Under the pieces are notes generated by a model. That model worked only from the letters and a program-made list of their open reading frames with translations, ran no database searches and was not told the origin of the DNA. A program made the translations under genes and the position numbers. Below, piece by piece: positions 22,472 through 34,825 of a stretch of 64,000 bases of DNA. The stretch is taken from positions 321,295,186 through 321,359,185 of the forward strand of contig NC_058520.1 in assembly GCF_904849725.1 (NCBI RefSeq), read 5' to 3'. This stretch comes from Hordeum vulgare subsp. vulgare (taxonomy: Eukaryota; Streptophyta; Magnoliopsida; Poales; Poaceae). Positions within the stretch are counted from its first letter, which is position 1. The number at the start of each line of letters is the position of its first letter.

Positions 22472-22982
22472 GGCGGATATGGCGAGTTTTCGAGAAGTAT
22501 GGGAAGGGAAAGGTGTATGAGTGCAAGAGGTGGCGAGGAAGACGGAGCAAGCAAGAGCAGAGGATTCAGCGAGCGTAACCGAAGGGTCTCGTCGGCCAAA
22601 GTTAAATAGAACACCGACTGGGTCGCTGGCGAGCGGGCCCGAAATCTTATCCGCCCAACCAGCTGCGGCGATATCGGCGGAAGAGTTGAAGGTGCGAGGA
22701 TCGAGGAGTCAGGCGCTACTCGAGCGCGCTGACGTCGCCCCCGCTAAGCGCGCGGAACCCGAAATTCGAGATCCTAGAAAATCCGCCGCTGTCAGTTGAC
22801 CGGTCGTGTCAAAAGATGCCGCGAAGGCACTCGGTTCCCGACAGTCCGTTCCGCAAAACACATTCATTCGGATCATTGGCCAGGAGAGATAGAATGGATA
22901 GAGGCAAGCAACGCCCAAGCCGAACCTAGTCCAGTCGGATCTGAGCATCGAGCACTGCTTTGACGTTTCAACCCCAATCCAT
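22472..22982. other. Region before the Gypsy polypurine tract, likely antisense promoter
   Basis: This 0.5 kb lies upstream of the antisense ATG and just before the 3' LTR. It is moderately GC-rich and contains the minus-strand TATA-like word near 22605. No plus-strand coding domain is seen. Confidence 0.4.
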
Positions 22983-22993
22983 TCGGGGACTAA
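22983..22993 (+). promoter_or_regulatory. Polypurine tract region of the nested Gypsy element
   Basis: TCGGGGACTAA immediately precedes the 3' LTR. The TCGGGGACTA form before the LTR is common for this group of wheat Gypsy elements. Confidence 0.65.
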
Positions 22994-23548
22994 TGATGGG
23001 GTCATAGTCCTAGGGTAGGGTCATAGGCCTGTCCTACAGGTCCTACCCAAGGACTACCCCACGCATGGGACAGGACCTTAAGTATGCCCGACTGTATTAA
23101 GGTGCCCCGATCATCCAGTCGGTAACGGGCCCAGAATCATCCAGTCGGAGACTAAGACTCGGAGGACACCGGACCTACCGACTGGATACACACGATGCGT
23201 CGTAACCTCCCTGGAGGGAAACTGCCGTACGTTTCCGAGTGCATTAACTAGCATTTATAGCATACGTTACCTGTAACGCATGCATTAAATCGCCACTACT
23301 CCACCCTTGAATCAGAACCGTTATGGAGGCCAGCGCACTCTATATAAGCCGCCCTCCCCCACCGGTAAAAGGGTTAGAAAAACATTGTACTCCATATTAC
23401 ACTCGGTAACAAGCTCTAGGAGCACTGAGACGTAGGGCTATTACCTCCACCTTAGAGGGGCCTGAACTCATACAACCTCGCCGTAGCTAGGACTCTGCCC
23501 ATCTCATTCGTACCCTACACATCTACTGTCAGGCTTATACCCACGACA
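22994..23548 (+). repeat. 3' LTR of the nested Gypsy element (555 bp)
   Basis: Second copy of the 13851-14404 LTR, with the same TGATGGGG start and CACGACA end. TATATAAG lies at 23341-23348. The Copia reading frame resumes at 23549. Confidence 0.93.
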
Positions 23549-24400
23549 CATGAGGAAAGCACAAATGTCACTGATGAAAATGCAGGGCTGAAGGAATTGT
23601 ATGTGACAAGCATATACAAAAGCCTCAAAGGACATCAAACCGTTTGTGATGTGCTCAAAAAGCAGATCTTGAACAGGAACCCGAGGAAAGAAGGAATTGC
23701 CTTTGAGAGGAAATTGAATGCTGATGGATCTTATTGGAAACCTGAGCAGTATCCCAAAACCTCATGGGTTGCTGTTACTCGGCCTCCTTTTGATCCATCC
23801 AATCTAACTGGCTTCTCATGCGAATTATCCTATTCCTCAGATGAGTCATTTGACTCCAACTATAAACTGTTCAAAAATCAAGCTCGTGAAGTATTTGCTC
23901 GATATGTTGGAACTAACTGCAGGAATGGCCCTCCCTTGAGGAAAATCTAGGTTCCCAAAAGTTGTCTTGAAAATCTTCAGGTGAATGTCCTCATGACACC
24001 ACTAATGAAGAATCTGAACCCTAGATCAAATTCCTCAGGAGGACCAAAGTCTTCAAGAGGATCAAAATCCTCAATTGGTCAATACTATGCTCGTACCCGT
24101 GCTAATGCTTCTAACATGCAGGGAAACTACAAGGAATATGAATATGAGTGTTACTCTTCAAATCATTATGTTCATAAATCCTCAAACCAGCTCTCTGCAT
24201 ATTCATATGAGTACTTTAACCCCCCTACTGCTAAGAGAAGTGCATTAGCTTCAATGCCTCCTTTCTCATATGGTGCTCGCAGGATGATGAATGCTTTACC
24301 ACCCCTTCAGATGTGGGCGGTGAAGAAATTGAACTTATCACTTCTGCAGGTCAGGTCTCCAGATGAAAATCATCATCTGAAGAAGTTGCTGGAGACCTGA
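23549..24400 (+). pseudogene. Copia gag-pol, continuation after the Gypsy insertion
   Basis: The frame interrupted at 13850 resumes at 23549 (HEESTNVTDENAGLKELYV) and runs to a TAG at 23948-23950, then continues in the same frame to TGA at 24398-24400. The product is the region between gag and protease: a moderately basic, Ser/Asn/Tyr-rich segment with no catalytic motif. From 24401 to about 24545 the frame is closed by several stops, so the start of protease has decayed or contains an inserted segment. Confidence 0.75.
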
Positions 24401-24545
24401 TGAAATACTTGATAGGACGCAAGCTAATATTGATGAAATAGAAATATTTCACACGTCCTTATAATTATGTTATGATGAAATTCCTATCTGATGAAATTGA
24501 TATCATATTTTTCAAGTCTGAAGCATATGAGATGGTAAGATATAC

Positions 24546-27500
24546 TAATTCATCTGCAGGATGACAAACCCAAGACCACTGAGTGGGTTCTTGATAGTGG
24601 TTGCACACATCACATGACTGGTGATAAAAGCTTGCTGATGAATATGCCACTTACTCCATCACCTCTGAAGCAAATCACATATGCTGACAAAGGTAAAAGC
24701 AAGGTATTGGGACTTGGCAAAGTGGCTATTTCCAAGGATATGCATATGGACAAAGTGATGCTGGTTGAATCCCTTGATTTGAACCTCATGTCAGTCTCGA
24801 TGCTTTGTGATCTTGATATGATTGTTATCTTTGGGAGATATAGATGTGTTGTCATCATGGAATCTGACAAATCCAAAGTCTTCGAAGGTGTCAGAAGAGG
24901 GGATTTGTACATTCTTGATTTCTCTGCAGGTCCTCAACCAGCCACTTGCTTACTACCAAAAACCTCAGAAGGGTGGCTATGGCATCGAAGACTCGGTCAT
25001 GCAGGCATGAGGAATTTGCACACGCTCGCGAAGAAGAAGCATGACATCGGCATCGAATCAGTCAAATTCCTCAAGGATCATCTCTTTGGTGCATGTGAAT
25101 CTGGGAAAATGACCAGATCCAAGCATCCCTCGAAGACTATCATGACTACTACTCATCCATTCGAATTGCTTCACATGGATCTATTTGGACCTACTCATTA
25201 TGCCACACTAACAAATGCAACATCTTTATATGGCTTCGTCATAGTTGATGATTATTCCAGATATACATGGGTGCATATCATCTTATATAAAACTGAAGTG
25301 CAGGAAATCTTCAAACGATTTTCTTCAAGGGCCTCGACGAACTTCGGCATCAATATCAAACATATCGGGAGTGATAATGGAACAGAGTTCAAAAACACTG
25401 GTCTTGATGATTATCTTGATGAACTTGGTATTACTCACGAATTATCTGCTCCTTATACTCCTCAACAGAATGGTGTCGTCGAAAGGAAGAACAGGACTCT
25501 GGTTGAGATGGCAAGAACCATGCTTGAAGAATATCAGACTCCTCGTCTCTTTTGGCCTGAAGAAATCAACACTGCATGCCATATCATCAACAGGGTATAT
25601 CTTCACAAATTCCTCAAGAAAACCTCATATGAACTCCTCACTGATAAGAAACCCAATGTAAGTTATTTCAAAGTCTTCGGTGCAAAATGTTGGATTAGAG
25701 ATCCTCACCATAGCTCAAAATTTGCACCTAAAGCACATGAGGGTTTTATGCTCGGTTATGGAAAGGACTCGCACACCTACAGAGTCTTCAACAACTATCA
25801 CAACAAAATTCTTGAGACTGTAGATGTGTGGTTCGATGAGACTAATGGCTCGCAAAGAGAGCAATTGCCTTCTGATCCAGATAAGTTGTCTCCTGAGGAA
25901 GCAGTAAAGCTCAAACCTACTGAAGACATTGTTCCCACTAAGGAAATTGATGAAGAAATCATCCCCATCACTGATGAAAATCAAGAAGGTGCTCCTGAGG
26001 AAATTGCTCCAGAATCACTTCCTCAGCCCAGACGAACTCCTCAGCAAGCTCATCCGAGGATTGCAAGTGAAGTGGAACTTGACAAAATTCTTAATGACAT
26101 CAACGCACCAGGTCCTCTCACTCGCTCAAAAGCTTCACATTTAGTTAACTTTTGTGGGCATTTATGCTTTGTATCTATCACAGAACCCTCAAAAGTTGCC
26201 GAGGCTTTCCTAGAACCGGAGTGGATCCAAGCTATGCAAGACGAACTTCTTCAATTCAAGCTGAATGACGTATGGGAGCTCGCCAAACGACCAGATCCTC
26301 GCAAGCACAATATCATTGGAACCAAGTGGATTTTCCGAAACAAGCAAGATGAGGATGGTCAAGTGGTGAGGAATAAGGCACGACTTGTAGCCCAAGGCTA
26401 CACACATGTTGAAGGAATAGATTTCGATGAATCTTTTGCACCTGTTGCTAGACTTGAAGCTATTCGAATACTACTTGCTTATGCTAATCATCATAACATC
26501 ATCTTATATCAAATGGATGTGAAAAGTGCATTCCTCAATGGTAAGCTTGAGGAAGAAGTATATGTTGCTCAGCCCCCAGGTTTTGAGGATCCAAAGAATC
26601 CAGACAAAGTCTTCAGACTCAAAAAGGCGCTCTATGGTCTCAAGCAAGCCCCTCGGGCATGGTATGATACATTGAAGGAATTCCTCATGAAGAAAGGCTT
26701 CAAACCTGGTTCACTCGATCCAACTCTTTTCACTAAATCCTATGAAATGAGTTATTTGTGTGCGAGATATATGTTGATGACATTATATTTGGCTGTACTG
26801 ACAAACGATACAGTGATGAATTTGCTTACATGATGAGTGAAGAATATTAGATGTATATGATGGGGGAGCTGAAATTCTTCTTAGGTCTTCAAATTTGTCA
26901 ACAACACAATGGAATCTTCATATCGTAGGAGAAATACCTCAAGGATGTTCTGAGGAAATTCGACATGCATGAATGCAAAGGTGCCAAGACTCCAATGCCT
27001 ACCAACGGCCACCTCGGCACTGACGAAAATGGTAAAGAATTCGATCAACAGGTATATCGCTCTATGATTGGCTCTTTATTGTATCTTTGTGCATCTAGGC
27101 CAGATATAATGCTTAGTGTTTGCATGTGTGCACGTTTTCAAGAAAAACCGAAGGAATCACACCATAAGGCTGTGCAGCATATTCTTCGATACTTAGCTCA
27201 CACACCAACACTAGGATTATGGTACCCCAAGGGCTCAAATCTTCATCTGGTAGGGTATTCTGATTCTGACTATGCTGGTGACCATGTGGATCGCAAGTCA
27301 ACATCTGGCACATGCCATTTCCTCGGAAGATCACTAGTTTGCTGGTCCTCAAAGAAGCAGAACTGCGTATCACTCTCCATTGCCGAAGCTGAGTACATTG
27401 CTGCTGGTTCATGCTGTGCTCAATTGTTGTGGATGAAGCAAACCCTCAAGGACTACGGCATCAACATGAAGAATGTGCCTCTCTACTGCGACAATGATAG

Positions 27501-27723
27501 TGCAATCAAGACTGCATACAACCCAGTATAACACTCGAAGACCAAGCACATCCAGATTCGTCATTATTTTCTTCGGGACCATGTCCTCAAGGGCAATATC
27601 CTCATCGACCATGTGAAGACTGATGATCAACTCGCAGATATCTTCACTAAGCCCTTGGATGAGAAAAGGTTTTGCAAGTTGCGGTGTGAGCTAAATATCT
27701 TAGAATCTTCAAATGTTTCGTAA
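24546..27723 (+). pseudogene. Copia pol: protease, integrase, reverse transcriptase, RNase H
   Basis: In order: the aspartic protease motif [13 protein letters not shown] (near 24590); the GAG-pre-integrase finger ([15 protein letters not shown]); the integrase core with acidic residues in HMDLFGP, SDNGTEF and [12 protein letters not shown]; the reverse transcriptase ([46 protein letters not shown]); then RNase H (YSDSDYAGDHVDRKSTSG, AEAEYIAA). A one-base frameshift near 26745 separates the RT from its YVDD catalytic motif, which is intact in the new frame. Stops follow at 26848, 26926 and 27529, and the gene ends at TAA 27721. This is the Copia order (integrase before RT). The largest open part is 24614-26833. 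Not functional. Confidence 0.93.
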
Positions 27724-28490
27724 AAACATGCACACATCCTAACACTTATGCAAAATTGATGACTTAGATGTGCAACACACGATGAATCGATTTTCTTCAA
27801 CTAATGAAGAATATCACTCTGAGTGTGAAGAAATCAATGAAGAAATTGATTCTCAGGGCCCTACGATAATTGTACGTGGCGTCTATAATCAACATTCTTA
27901 TATGGTGGGTCATGCCACCGCCCAGCGTGAAATTCCTCAAGTTGATTTTCTTCAAAGTTCCATTTTCTCAAAATTTGATTTTCTTCAAAACAGTTGTTCT
28001 TCAAAATCATTTTTCTTCAAAACTAAATTTCATCATTGTGACGATTTATCACAAAATCCTCAAGTTAGTCAAATCTTCAAAAACACTTGATGACTTTCGT
28101 TTACCTAGATAGACTGTGATTTCAAGTCCTCAACAACATTCACTTAACTATTTCTTCAAGTTGATATTTCATCTAAGTGAATGTGATCGGACCCTACTTT
28201 CCCTCTATGCTATTCTCATCGAGTCTATTCAATTCTTCATATGCATTCTACTTGAAACTTTGTTCGAAATCCTCACTCCGTCCTTGTCAGCTGATGATTT
28301 TGTAACAAAATCCTCAAATCTTCAAAAATATATTTTTAATGAACAGTAACTGAACCCCACTTTCCTCGTTTGGATAACCACGATCTCCACGACCTCTACC
28401 GCTTTGCTCGTAAGCTACACATGTCCTGCGGAGATGTAGATGCAGGGGTTATTTGGTCCGATTTCCTCGCTTCAACAGTAACTGCCTGGC
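27724..28490 (+). other. Spacer between pol and the envelope-like gene
   Basis: AT-rich sequence packed with CTTCAAA and CCTCAA words. One 106-codon frame at 27770-28090 shows no recognisable domain. The 3' part leads into a TATA box, so this spacer may hold the promoter of the envelope-like gene. Confidence 0.5.
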
Positions 28491-28498
28491 TATAAATA
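28491..28498 (+). promoter_or_regulatory. Internal TATA box before the envelope-like gene
   Basis: TATAAATA in the context GGCTATAAATATG is followed about 30 bases later by a pyrimidine-rich leader and AAACCCTAG, typical of plant 5' untranslated regions. A splice donor at 28773 (GG|GTAAAT) and an acceptor at 29107-29108 (CACAG|GT) would remove a 336-base leader intron just before the ATG at 29117. Confidence 0.5.
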
Positions 28499-29116
28499 TG
28501 TCCCCATCCCCCTCGGTAAACACTTCGTCGCTCCATCGCTCTCCTGCTACAGCAAAAGCTCCAAACCCTAGCGCCACCGTGGAAGTCTCGACGCCGGCAA
28601 AGAAAAGCTTCACTCCCTCGACTTTTCCGTCGCCGAAACCACGCCGGAGTTGGACCATCCTCGTCCGCCGCCGCCGTAGACGTCCTTTGTTGCCGGGTCA
28701 GGGCGCATTGGACACGCACCGAAAGAGCTTCTCCCTGCTACTCTTCTCTATTCTTCGTGCGCGCCATCTAGGGTAAATAAAAACCCTATTTTTACAGCAA
28801 GTTTGATCTACTATTTTACCTCTCAGATGTGAAATCTGTTTTTCCTCAAGAATCCATCTGTTTCTTTTCTTCAAACACTGCCTATCACCACACTATTGAT
28901 GAACTTCACTAAGCATCTAAGATTTTCACGAGATTCCTCATTGTGCGCATTTTCGGATCTGTACAACTCTGGAACCCAAGAACAGTATGCTTAGGCAAAT
29001 TCCTCAACCACTGGTCAAATTCCTCAGCTGTCAATTTTTTTCATTTTCTTCAAATCTGAGAACGCATTTGACCTCTCCACAGTCCTCGCAACTATACTCT
29101 GTTCACAGGTACACAC

Positions 29117-32100
29117 ATGTCAGCTCATGAATCTCTCGGTTCTCATCAAATTAACTCATTTGCAGCGTTTCTTCAAGAAAATCTTCAAGTCTCATCAGAG
29201 TCCTCAAGAGTTCAATCTCATCAGCAAAATCCTCAGCTAAAGAAAATGGAGGATGACAGGAAGCAAAAGGGAGGCAAGAAACTTGAGGAGAATGCAGCTG
29301 CAGATATCCCTGAGAATATATACCTGGATTACTGCACTCCTGATGAAAATGAAATTATGTCCAAGAGAAAGATTCGGCTTTAGAAGATAGAACGCCGATG
29401 GGCTAAGGAGTGGAAGGAGTACAGATTCGTCACTCCTAGATATGCGAAGAAATTCGCTCTGAAGCCTCCTGGCAAACGGGCTCCACTTGAGGATTATCAA
29501 GAAGCACATCCCTCAAGCCTCAAGACACTTGATGATTATCCTGATGAAAGCTCAAGAAGCAGGCAGAGGCTACTGTGAGGAAATTCAACGAATCATCTGA
29601 TGCTGCTTCAACTGCCGCTACTTCCTCTGCTGCTAAGACTTCTGGCTCGACAATTCCTCAACAAAAGTCTGTGACACCAAAACCAAAGGCTTCAAAGCCT
29701 CAAGAGAAAACAGCTCCAGCATCAGCACCAAAACCATCAGAGCCAAAACCCTCAGCACCAAAATCCTCAGCACCACCACAGGCTTCAAAACTTGAACAGA
29801 AGCCGGTCGTGAAGCCACTGCCCGCTACCTCCAGCTCCTCACTCCCAGCTGCAACCAGCTCGGAGACAAAGTCTTCACCAACTCCTCTGAAGACTAAGGT
29901 GACTGCTGGGAGAGGAACAAGACCCAGTCCAAGAAAAATCATCCCAGTCCCTTCTGCATGAGAAGGTAGTGATGAATTTGATGATGAAACTCTGCAAGCT
30001 ATGATCAGAAACAAGCAAGAGAGGGTAGCTCACGCTTCTGGCAGCTCCATTCCTCTGGCCATGGACCCAAAAGTCCTCCTCGACTACATCAATATCTGGT
30101 ATGAGGACCCCAACACTCCACTTGAGGATTTGAAACTTCCCCCAGGCATGAGCCACATGGTGGCCACATTCATCAACGAAGCCAAATGGAAGGAGCAACA
30201 AGCCAAACAGGCCAAGGTTGCTAAGCTCAAGAAGGAGAAATTCCTTAGGCAAAATCTCCTCAACCTGACGCCTGATGACATGGTGTCAAAACAGGCAGAG
30301 TTGAAGACTTTGACAGATCAGTACTCCAAGCTTTCTGACCGTCAAAGTCTCAAAAGAAATTTCGTCAAACTTGCTACTGAAGCTGTTAACGACTACAACA
30401 AGAAAGCTACCCCTCTAGTACCAACTCCTCAGCCTCTGATTGAAGAACCAGCTGATGAAACTGCTCAAGCTGAGGAAATCCCTCAAGAAAGTCATGTGGA
30501 TGAACCGGTAATTGAGGAAATCACCACGGAAAAGCCAGCTGATGAATCTGCCATAGCTGGTGAGACTGAATCTGCTCCAGCTGCTGCATCCAAGCCAGCT
30601 GATGACTCTGTTCCAGCTGCTTCCTCAAAGCCAGCTGATGAATCTGCTGAGAAAACGCCTTCACCAAAAGCTTCAAAGGTGAAGAAGATGACTCCATCTG
30701 CATCAGACGTGAAAAAGACAAGGGCTGCTGAAAAGGAAGCCAAGAAGAGAAAAGCTTCATCTGCAGAAGAACACACTGAGGCCAAGCGCCTCAAAGCACT
30801 TGAAGAAAATGCTCCACTCGATCATGTACCTCTTAACATTGCTCCATCTTATGAAATGGTCACCTTCGAAGACCAGGAGAAAGGGCCAGATGAGGAAATG
30901 AAGGATGCTGAATCTGAGGAACACACTGACGAAAAAATTCGCGTTGACGACAGTCCTCAGCCTTCTATTCCTCATGAAGAAATGGCACAAGGATCAGCTG
31001 CACCAGCTGATGAATCTAGATCTGTCACCAAGCAAGCTGAGGAAGAACAAACTGAAAATCCTCAAGCTGATGAAAGTCATAGTCGTGAGAAAAATCCTCA
31101 ACCTGAGGATCAGGCTGACCCAACTCCTCCTCCTGAGCAAGATCCTCAAGCTGAGGCTCAGGATGAACCTATTCCTCCTCCAGAGAAAAACCTTCAACAC
31201 GATGCTCCAGTTGACGACATTCCTCAGCCTGAAGCTCAGCTAGATCCCATTCCTCAGCCTGAAGCGCAACAAGAGCACATTCCTCAGCCTAAAGCGCAAC
31301 AAGAGCATGCTCCTCAGCCTGAAGCTCAAGCTGATGAAATTCCTCACCCCGAGGAACATGCTGAGGAAAATGCACCAGACCTAGACAATGCTTTCGTCGT
31401 GCTCAACCCAGAGTCTGCAATTGTTGTATCGCCTCAAGTCCAACAGCAAAATCTTCAGCCAGTGCAGCGTCAGCCATTCTCCAAGCGGCCCAAGTTTCAA
31501 AAGGAGTCCTTCTTTGAAGAACGCATGTTCTTGACCGGAGAAAATCCCTATGACAAGCCTCAAATCAGGCATCTGAAGTTTTTGACGAGGACACAACTCA
31601 ATTAGTATGCCTATGTGTTGTGTGGAAGAAACAAGATTTTCCAGCACAGGCATGTTCCTCATGTTGAGCTTGAAGAAATACCATGCCTGGCTCCTGTCCT
31701 CAACATCCTTCATGAAGCTGGACTCCTCCCAATGTGCTCAGATATCTGTGATTGGAACAGTGAGCTTATTCTTCAGTTTTATGCCACTCTTCAGATATCC
31801 GGAGATCTTGCAGATATCAACACCTGGGTGTTTGACTGGATGACGCAAAACACACACTACAAGGCTCCTGCCACTGAGCTACTGCGTGAACTGCCAGTAT
31901 CAATTCCCTCAGAGGAGGCCGTGAAGCTTTATGATGAGCGTGAGCTGTCCAACAAGATGATGGACGTCCTCATGAAGCCTTTGGCTAAAGGGCAACCACC
32001 GAGAAAAACCTTCCTCATCCATGAGCTCAAATATGAACCAAGGACTGCTTATAGAATCCTCTGCAGCGTTCTTGCGCCGATCAAGGGCCACGACAATGAA

Positions 32101-32884
32101 GAAGATGTTGTAGGCCTCATGAAGAATATCCTCTTCAACATCATTCATAGTATTCCTATCAACATACATGATTTCTTCTTGAGGACTTTGGCCGACAATG
32201 CAATGTGTCCTTTTGACCACAAGATATATGCTCCATGGATCATGAGATTCATCAGGACAAGGACACACATCAACTTTCACGCTGATTTCAACAACCATAT
32301 TGGTTATATGCCTCCTATCAGGGTCAACAAGAATACTCTTGAGCCAGTTGAAGGAAGGCAAGTCTGTTATTGATGAAGGCCGTAGGACCCTTGATGGCCA
32401 GTTCAGAGAGCCCGAAGCATATTCTTCATGGGATGATACTGAGACTCATCCTCCAAGCCCTGTTGCTCCTCGTGTGCTGAATACCAGAGAGCTTCTTCTT
32501 AGTCTTCACCAGAAGGTGGATCGGAATCACAAGTGGTTCAAATGCTAGTTCGGCGCCATTGTGAAAACCCTCAATGAAACGCAGAATGTTGTGAAGCTTA
32601 ACCATCATTACCTTCATGAGGTTTTTGATCGCACCTCGGCTACACTTGCTCATCTGAGGACTCCGGCAGAACTTGAAGAATTGGAGTTTGAGCGAGACTT
32701 TGACTGGTCGTGGCCACCCAAGAAGAAATTCAGGCCAATTCCAGTTCCAGCCCTCGAGGACAGTACTTTTTCTTCATTCCACACTACTAAATCTGATGAA
32801 GAACAACAAGACACTGCCACCGGTCCAAGGAAGAAGACTGCTCCCAACAATCCTCCCGCGTCTTCATCAACTACCAAGGAGTGA
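29117..32884 (+). pseudogene. Envelope-like (third) gene of the Sirevirus-type Copia, broken
   Basis: After RNase H lies a gene-sized region with long coding-like stretches. It starts MSAHESLGSHQIN and continues through a Pro/Ser/Lys-rich part (29575-29961) and a helical region. A long acidic section with repeated PADE and PQPEAQ units (30440-31380) follows, then a globular-looking part (31610-32370) and an acidic C-terminus ending at 32884. Some Sireviruses carry such an extra gene after pol; the function is unproven, and I see no clear fusion peptide or transmembrane anchor. Breaks: frameshifts near 29549 and 32355, stops at 29381, 29959, 31603 and 32546. Total span about 1250 codons. Confidence 0.7.
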
Positions 32885-33406
32885 AGCCTTCACGGGCTTT
32901 AGTCCTCAGTTTGTCAATTTTTGTCACTTGATGACAAAGGGGGAGAAACTGGAGAGTTAGTCTTCACGCGGGATATTTTGGGGCTTATGAACTATATTTA
33001 AGTTACAAACTCTTGGATCTTATGAAGTGTTTATGTAATGATTTGTAACTTAAGCCCGATGGTACTCTGATGCTTTTGAACGTTTTTCTTCCCATGCTTA
33101 TTCCTCAAAATTTTCATGCACGCATGCTGGAATTCGTCAGATACCATTTGTCATCATGCATCCTCAATTTCTTCATACTATATGTCATATGCATGCATGA
33201 TTTACAAGACTCAGGGGGAGATCTCCATGATATAAATCATCAATGTGCATTTGCTGTGAAAAGTAAAATCCTCAAGATATGCACATCTTCAGGGGGGTCT
33301 CTCTGAATCTTGATTTCAAATTCCTCAAATGAGTATTTACACTTCATATTTTTATCCCTGTTGAAGACTTAACCTAATTGTCATCAACCAGCAAAAAGGG
33401 GGAGAT
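32885..33406 (+). promoter_or_regulatory. 3' untranslated region with multiple polypurine tracts
   Basis: The functional tract AAAAAGGGGGAGAT at 33393-33406 abuts the 3' LTR. Similar boxes stand upstream at 32934-32944 (CAAAGGGGGAG), 33211-33220 (TCAGGGGGAG) and 33291-33297 (AGGGGGG). Repeated polypurine tracts before the 3' LTR are a known hallmark of Sireviruses. Confidence 0.8.
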
Positions 33407-34820
33407 TGTAAGTGCATCTAGTGCCCCTTAGTGATTTTGGTGGTATAAATACTTATAGGTTAAGTATCTAATGTGTTCATGAGTGTACACAGGATCTATA
33501 AGTCGCTGAGGAGTTTGAAATATTCGATGAATATCGACCACTAAAAATGTATATCTTCGGTTGAAGAAATTGGTTTGAAGCTGAAGATTTGAATCGCGAA
33601 GAATTTGTGATGAAATTGATATTCCTCGTGAAGATATTGAAATTGAGGAATTAGGTGTGTCCTGAAGAAAATCATTCTGAATACTTTGAAGCATGAATAT
33701 TTACTCTTTCTGTTTTGTTTTCTTCACACTTGAGTAATAGGAACACCATACTGTTAAAGGGGGTCGAGGTAACACATTGGAATGAATTTCCTCATGATGC
33801 TCAACCCAAGCCTAATCCTACCAAAAGCCTCAAGTGAGGAATATGAGTGACATGAGGACTCTCATAGTTGAGGGTCCCGACCGTTTCGATAGCCACGCCA
33901 CATCATTGGTCCTATCCACACCAACGGTCATATTATTTAAGGGCATTAGTGTCAAATCAAGCCGGGATGCTCCCAGGCTATAAATAGCCACCCCCCACAA
34001 CCATTAGCTGGTTGGCTGCTCCGTTAGAAACTGACACTTGTCATAAGAGAAACCCAAATTCCTCATAGTCTTCAGAGTAATTCATCAGTAAGGAAATACC
34101 CCAAACACCAAACCACAAACCGAAAACCAAGTGATTGAGCATCACTGAAGAAGTTGTTCCTGTGTGGGACTAAAGCCTTTTACCTTTGAGGACTGTGCAT
34201 CCTCCAGACGGTTAGGCATCATGGTCTAGAGCAATCCAGCAGTCAATTGTGGATCGCCGGGTGACCAAGTTTGTGAGGGTCTGGAAGTCTGCCCTGAAGA
34301 CTTACCACAAGTGTTGGACGAGGACTGTGTGTTCTTAGCCCAAGGAGAATACGGTAGGGACTGTGTGTCCTGGGACTTTGTGTCTTTTGGTTTCAATACC
34401 AAGCCGCTCCAAACCAGATGTACAACTGTCACAGCAGTTGGAACTGGGTCATCAACTACTGTCTTCGCTGTGAAACGGGTTCTAATTCCTCAACTCTTTA
34501 CATTCCTCAGATTATGTGTTGATGATTTTCACTGTCACTATTTGAAGAATTTGCTGAAGACTTTCTCTGAAATTCCTCAACCCCAAATTCTTCATGCTAG
34601 TTATTCCTCATCTGTTTTCTGCGTGCCTGCTCACTTTGCAATCTGTTTTCACATTCCTCATACTGAAAAACTGCTGTAGTGAAACTTTGCACTCCTGATC
34701 CTTTACTGTTTCTGCTGTAAGTTAATCATCAGTGAGGAATTTCCTCAAAAGGAATTTTCTCAGTGATGGAATTCTAAAAATCTCCTATTCACCCCCTCTA
34801 TTCGATATAACGCACTTTCA
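33407..34820 (+). repeat. 3' LTR of the Copia element (1414 bp)
   Basis: Same ends as the 5' LTR; TATAAATA at 33979-33986. The element ends CGCACTTTCA at 34820 and is followed by the target copy GTGAT. Confidence 0.95.
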
Positions 34821-34825
34821 GTGAT

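Larger units (their letters stand above)
13851..23548 (+). mobile_element. Ty3/Gypsy retrotransposon with internal deletion, nested in the Copia gag-pol gene
   Basis: LTRs of 554 and 555 bp (TGATGGGG ... CCCACGACA) flank a plus-strand element. The five bases before (CTTGA) and after (CATGA) differ at one position and are taken as the target duplication. Gag, protease and the first half of reverse transcriptase have been lost; the remaining pol, a 20-unit tandem repeat and a multi-exon antisense gene fill the interior. About 17 differences between LTRs (about 3%) make it slightly younger than its Copia host. It splits the Copia frame at a serine-rich part of gag. Confidence 0.93.
10594..34820 (+). 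mobile_element. Sirevirus-type Ty1/Copia retrotransposon (Maximus-like)
   Basis: Two LTRs of 1415 and 1414 bp flank gag, pol with Copia domain order (protease, integrase, reverse transcriptase, RNase H) and a long envelope-like region. A perfect 5-base duplication GTGAT (10589-10593 and 34821-34825) marks the insertion. Without the nested Gypsy and its duplicated target the element is about 14.5 kb, the size of Maximus. Large size, an extra gene after RNase H and several AGGGGGAG boxes before the 3' LTR are Sirevirus features. LTR differences of about 50 in 1415 suggest an insertion on the order of one to two million years ago at usual grass rates. All genes are broken. Confidence 0.93.
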
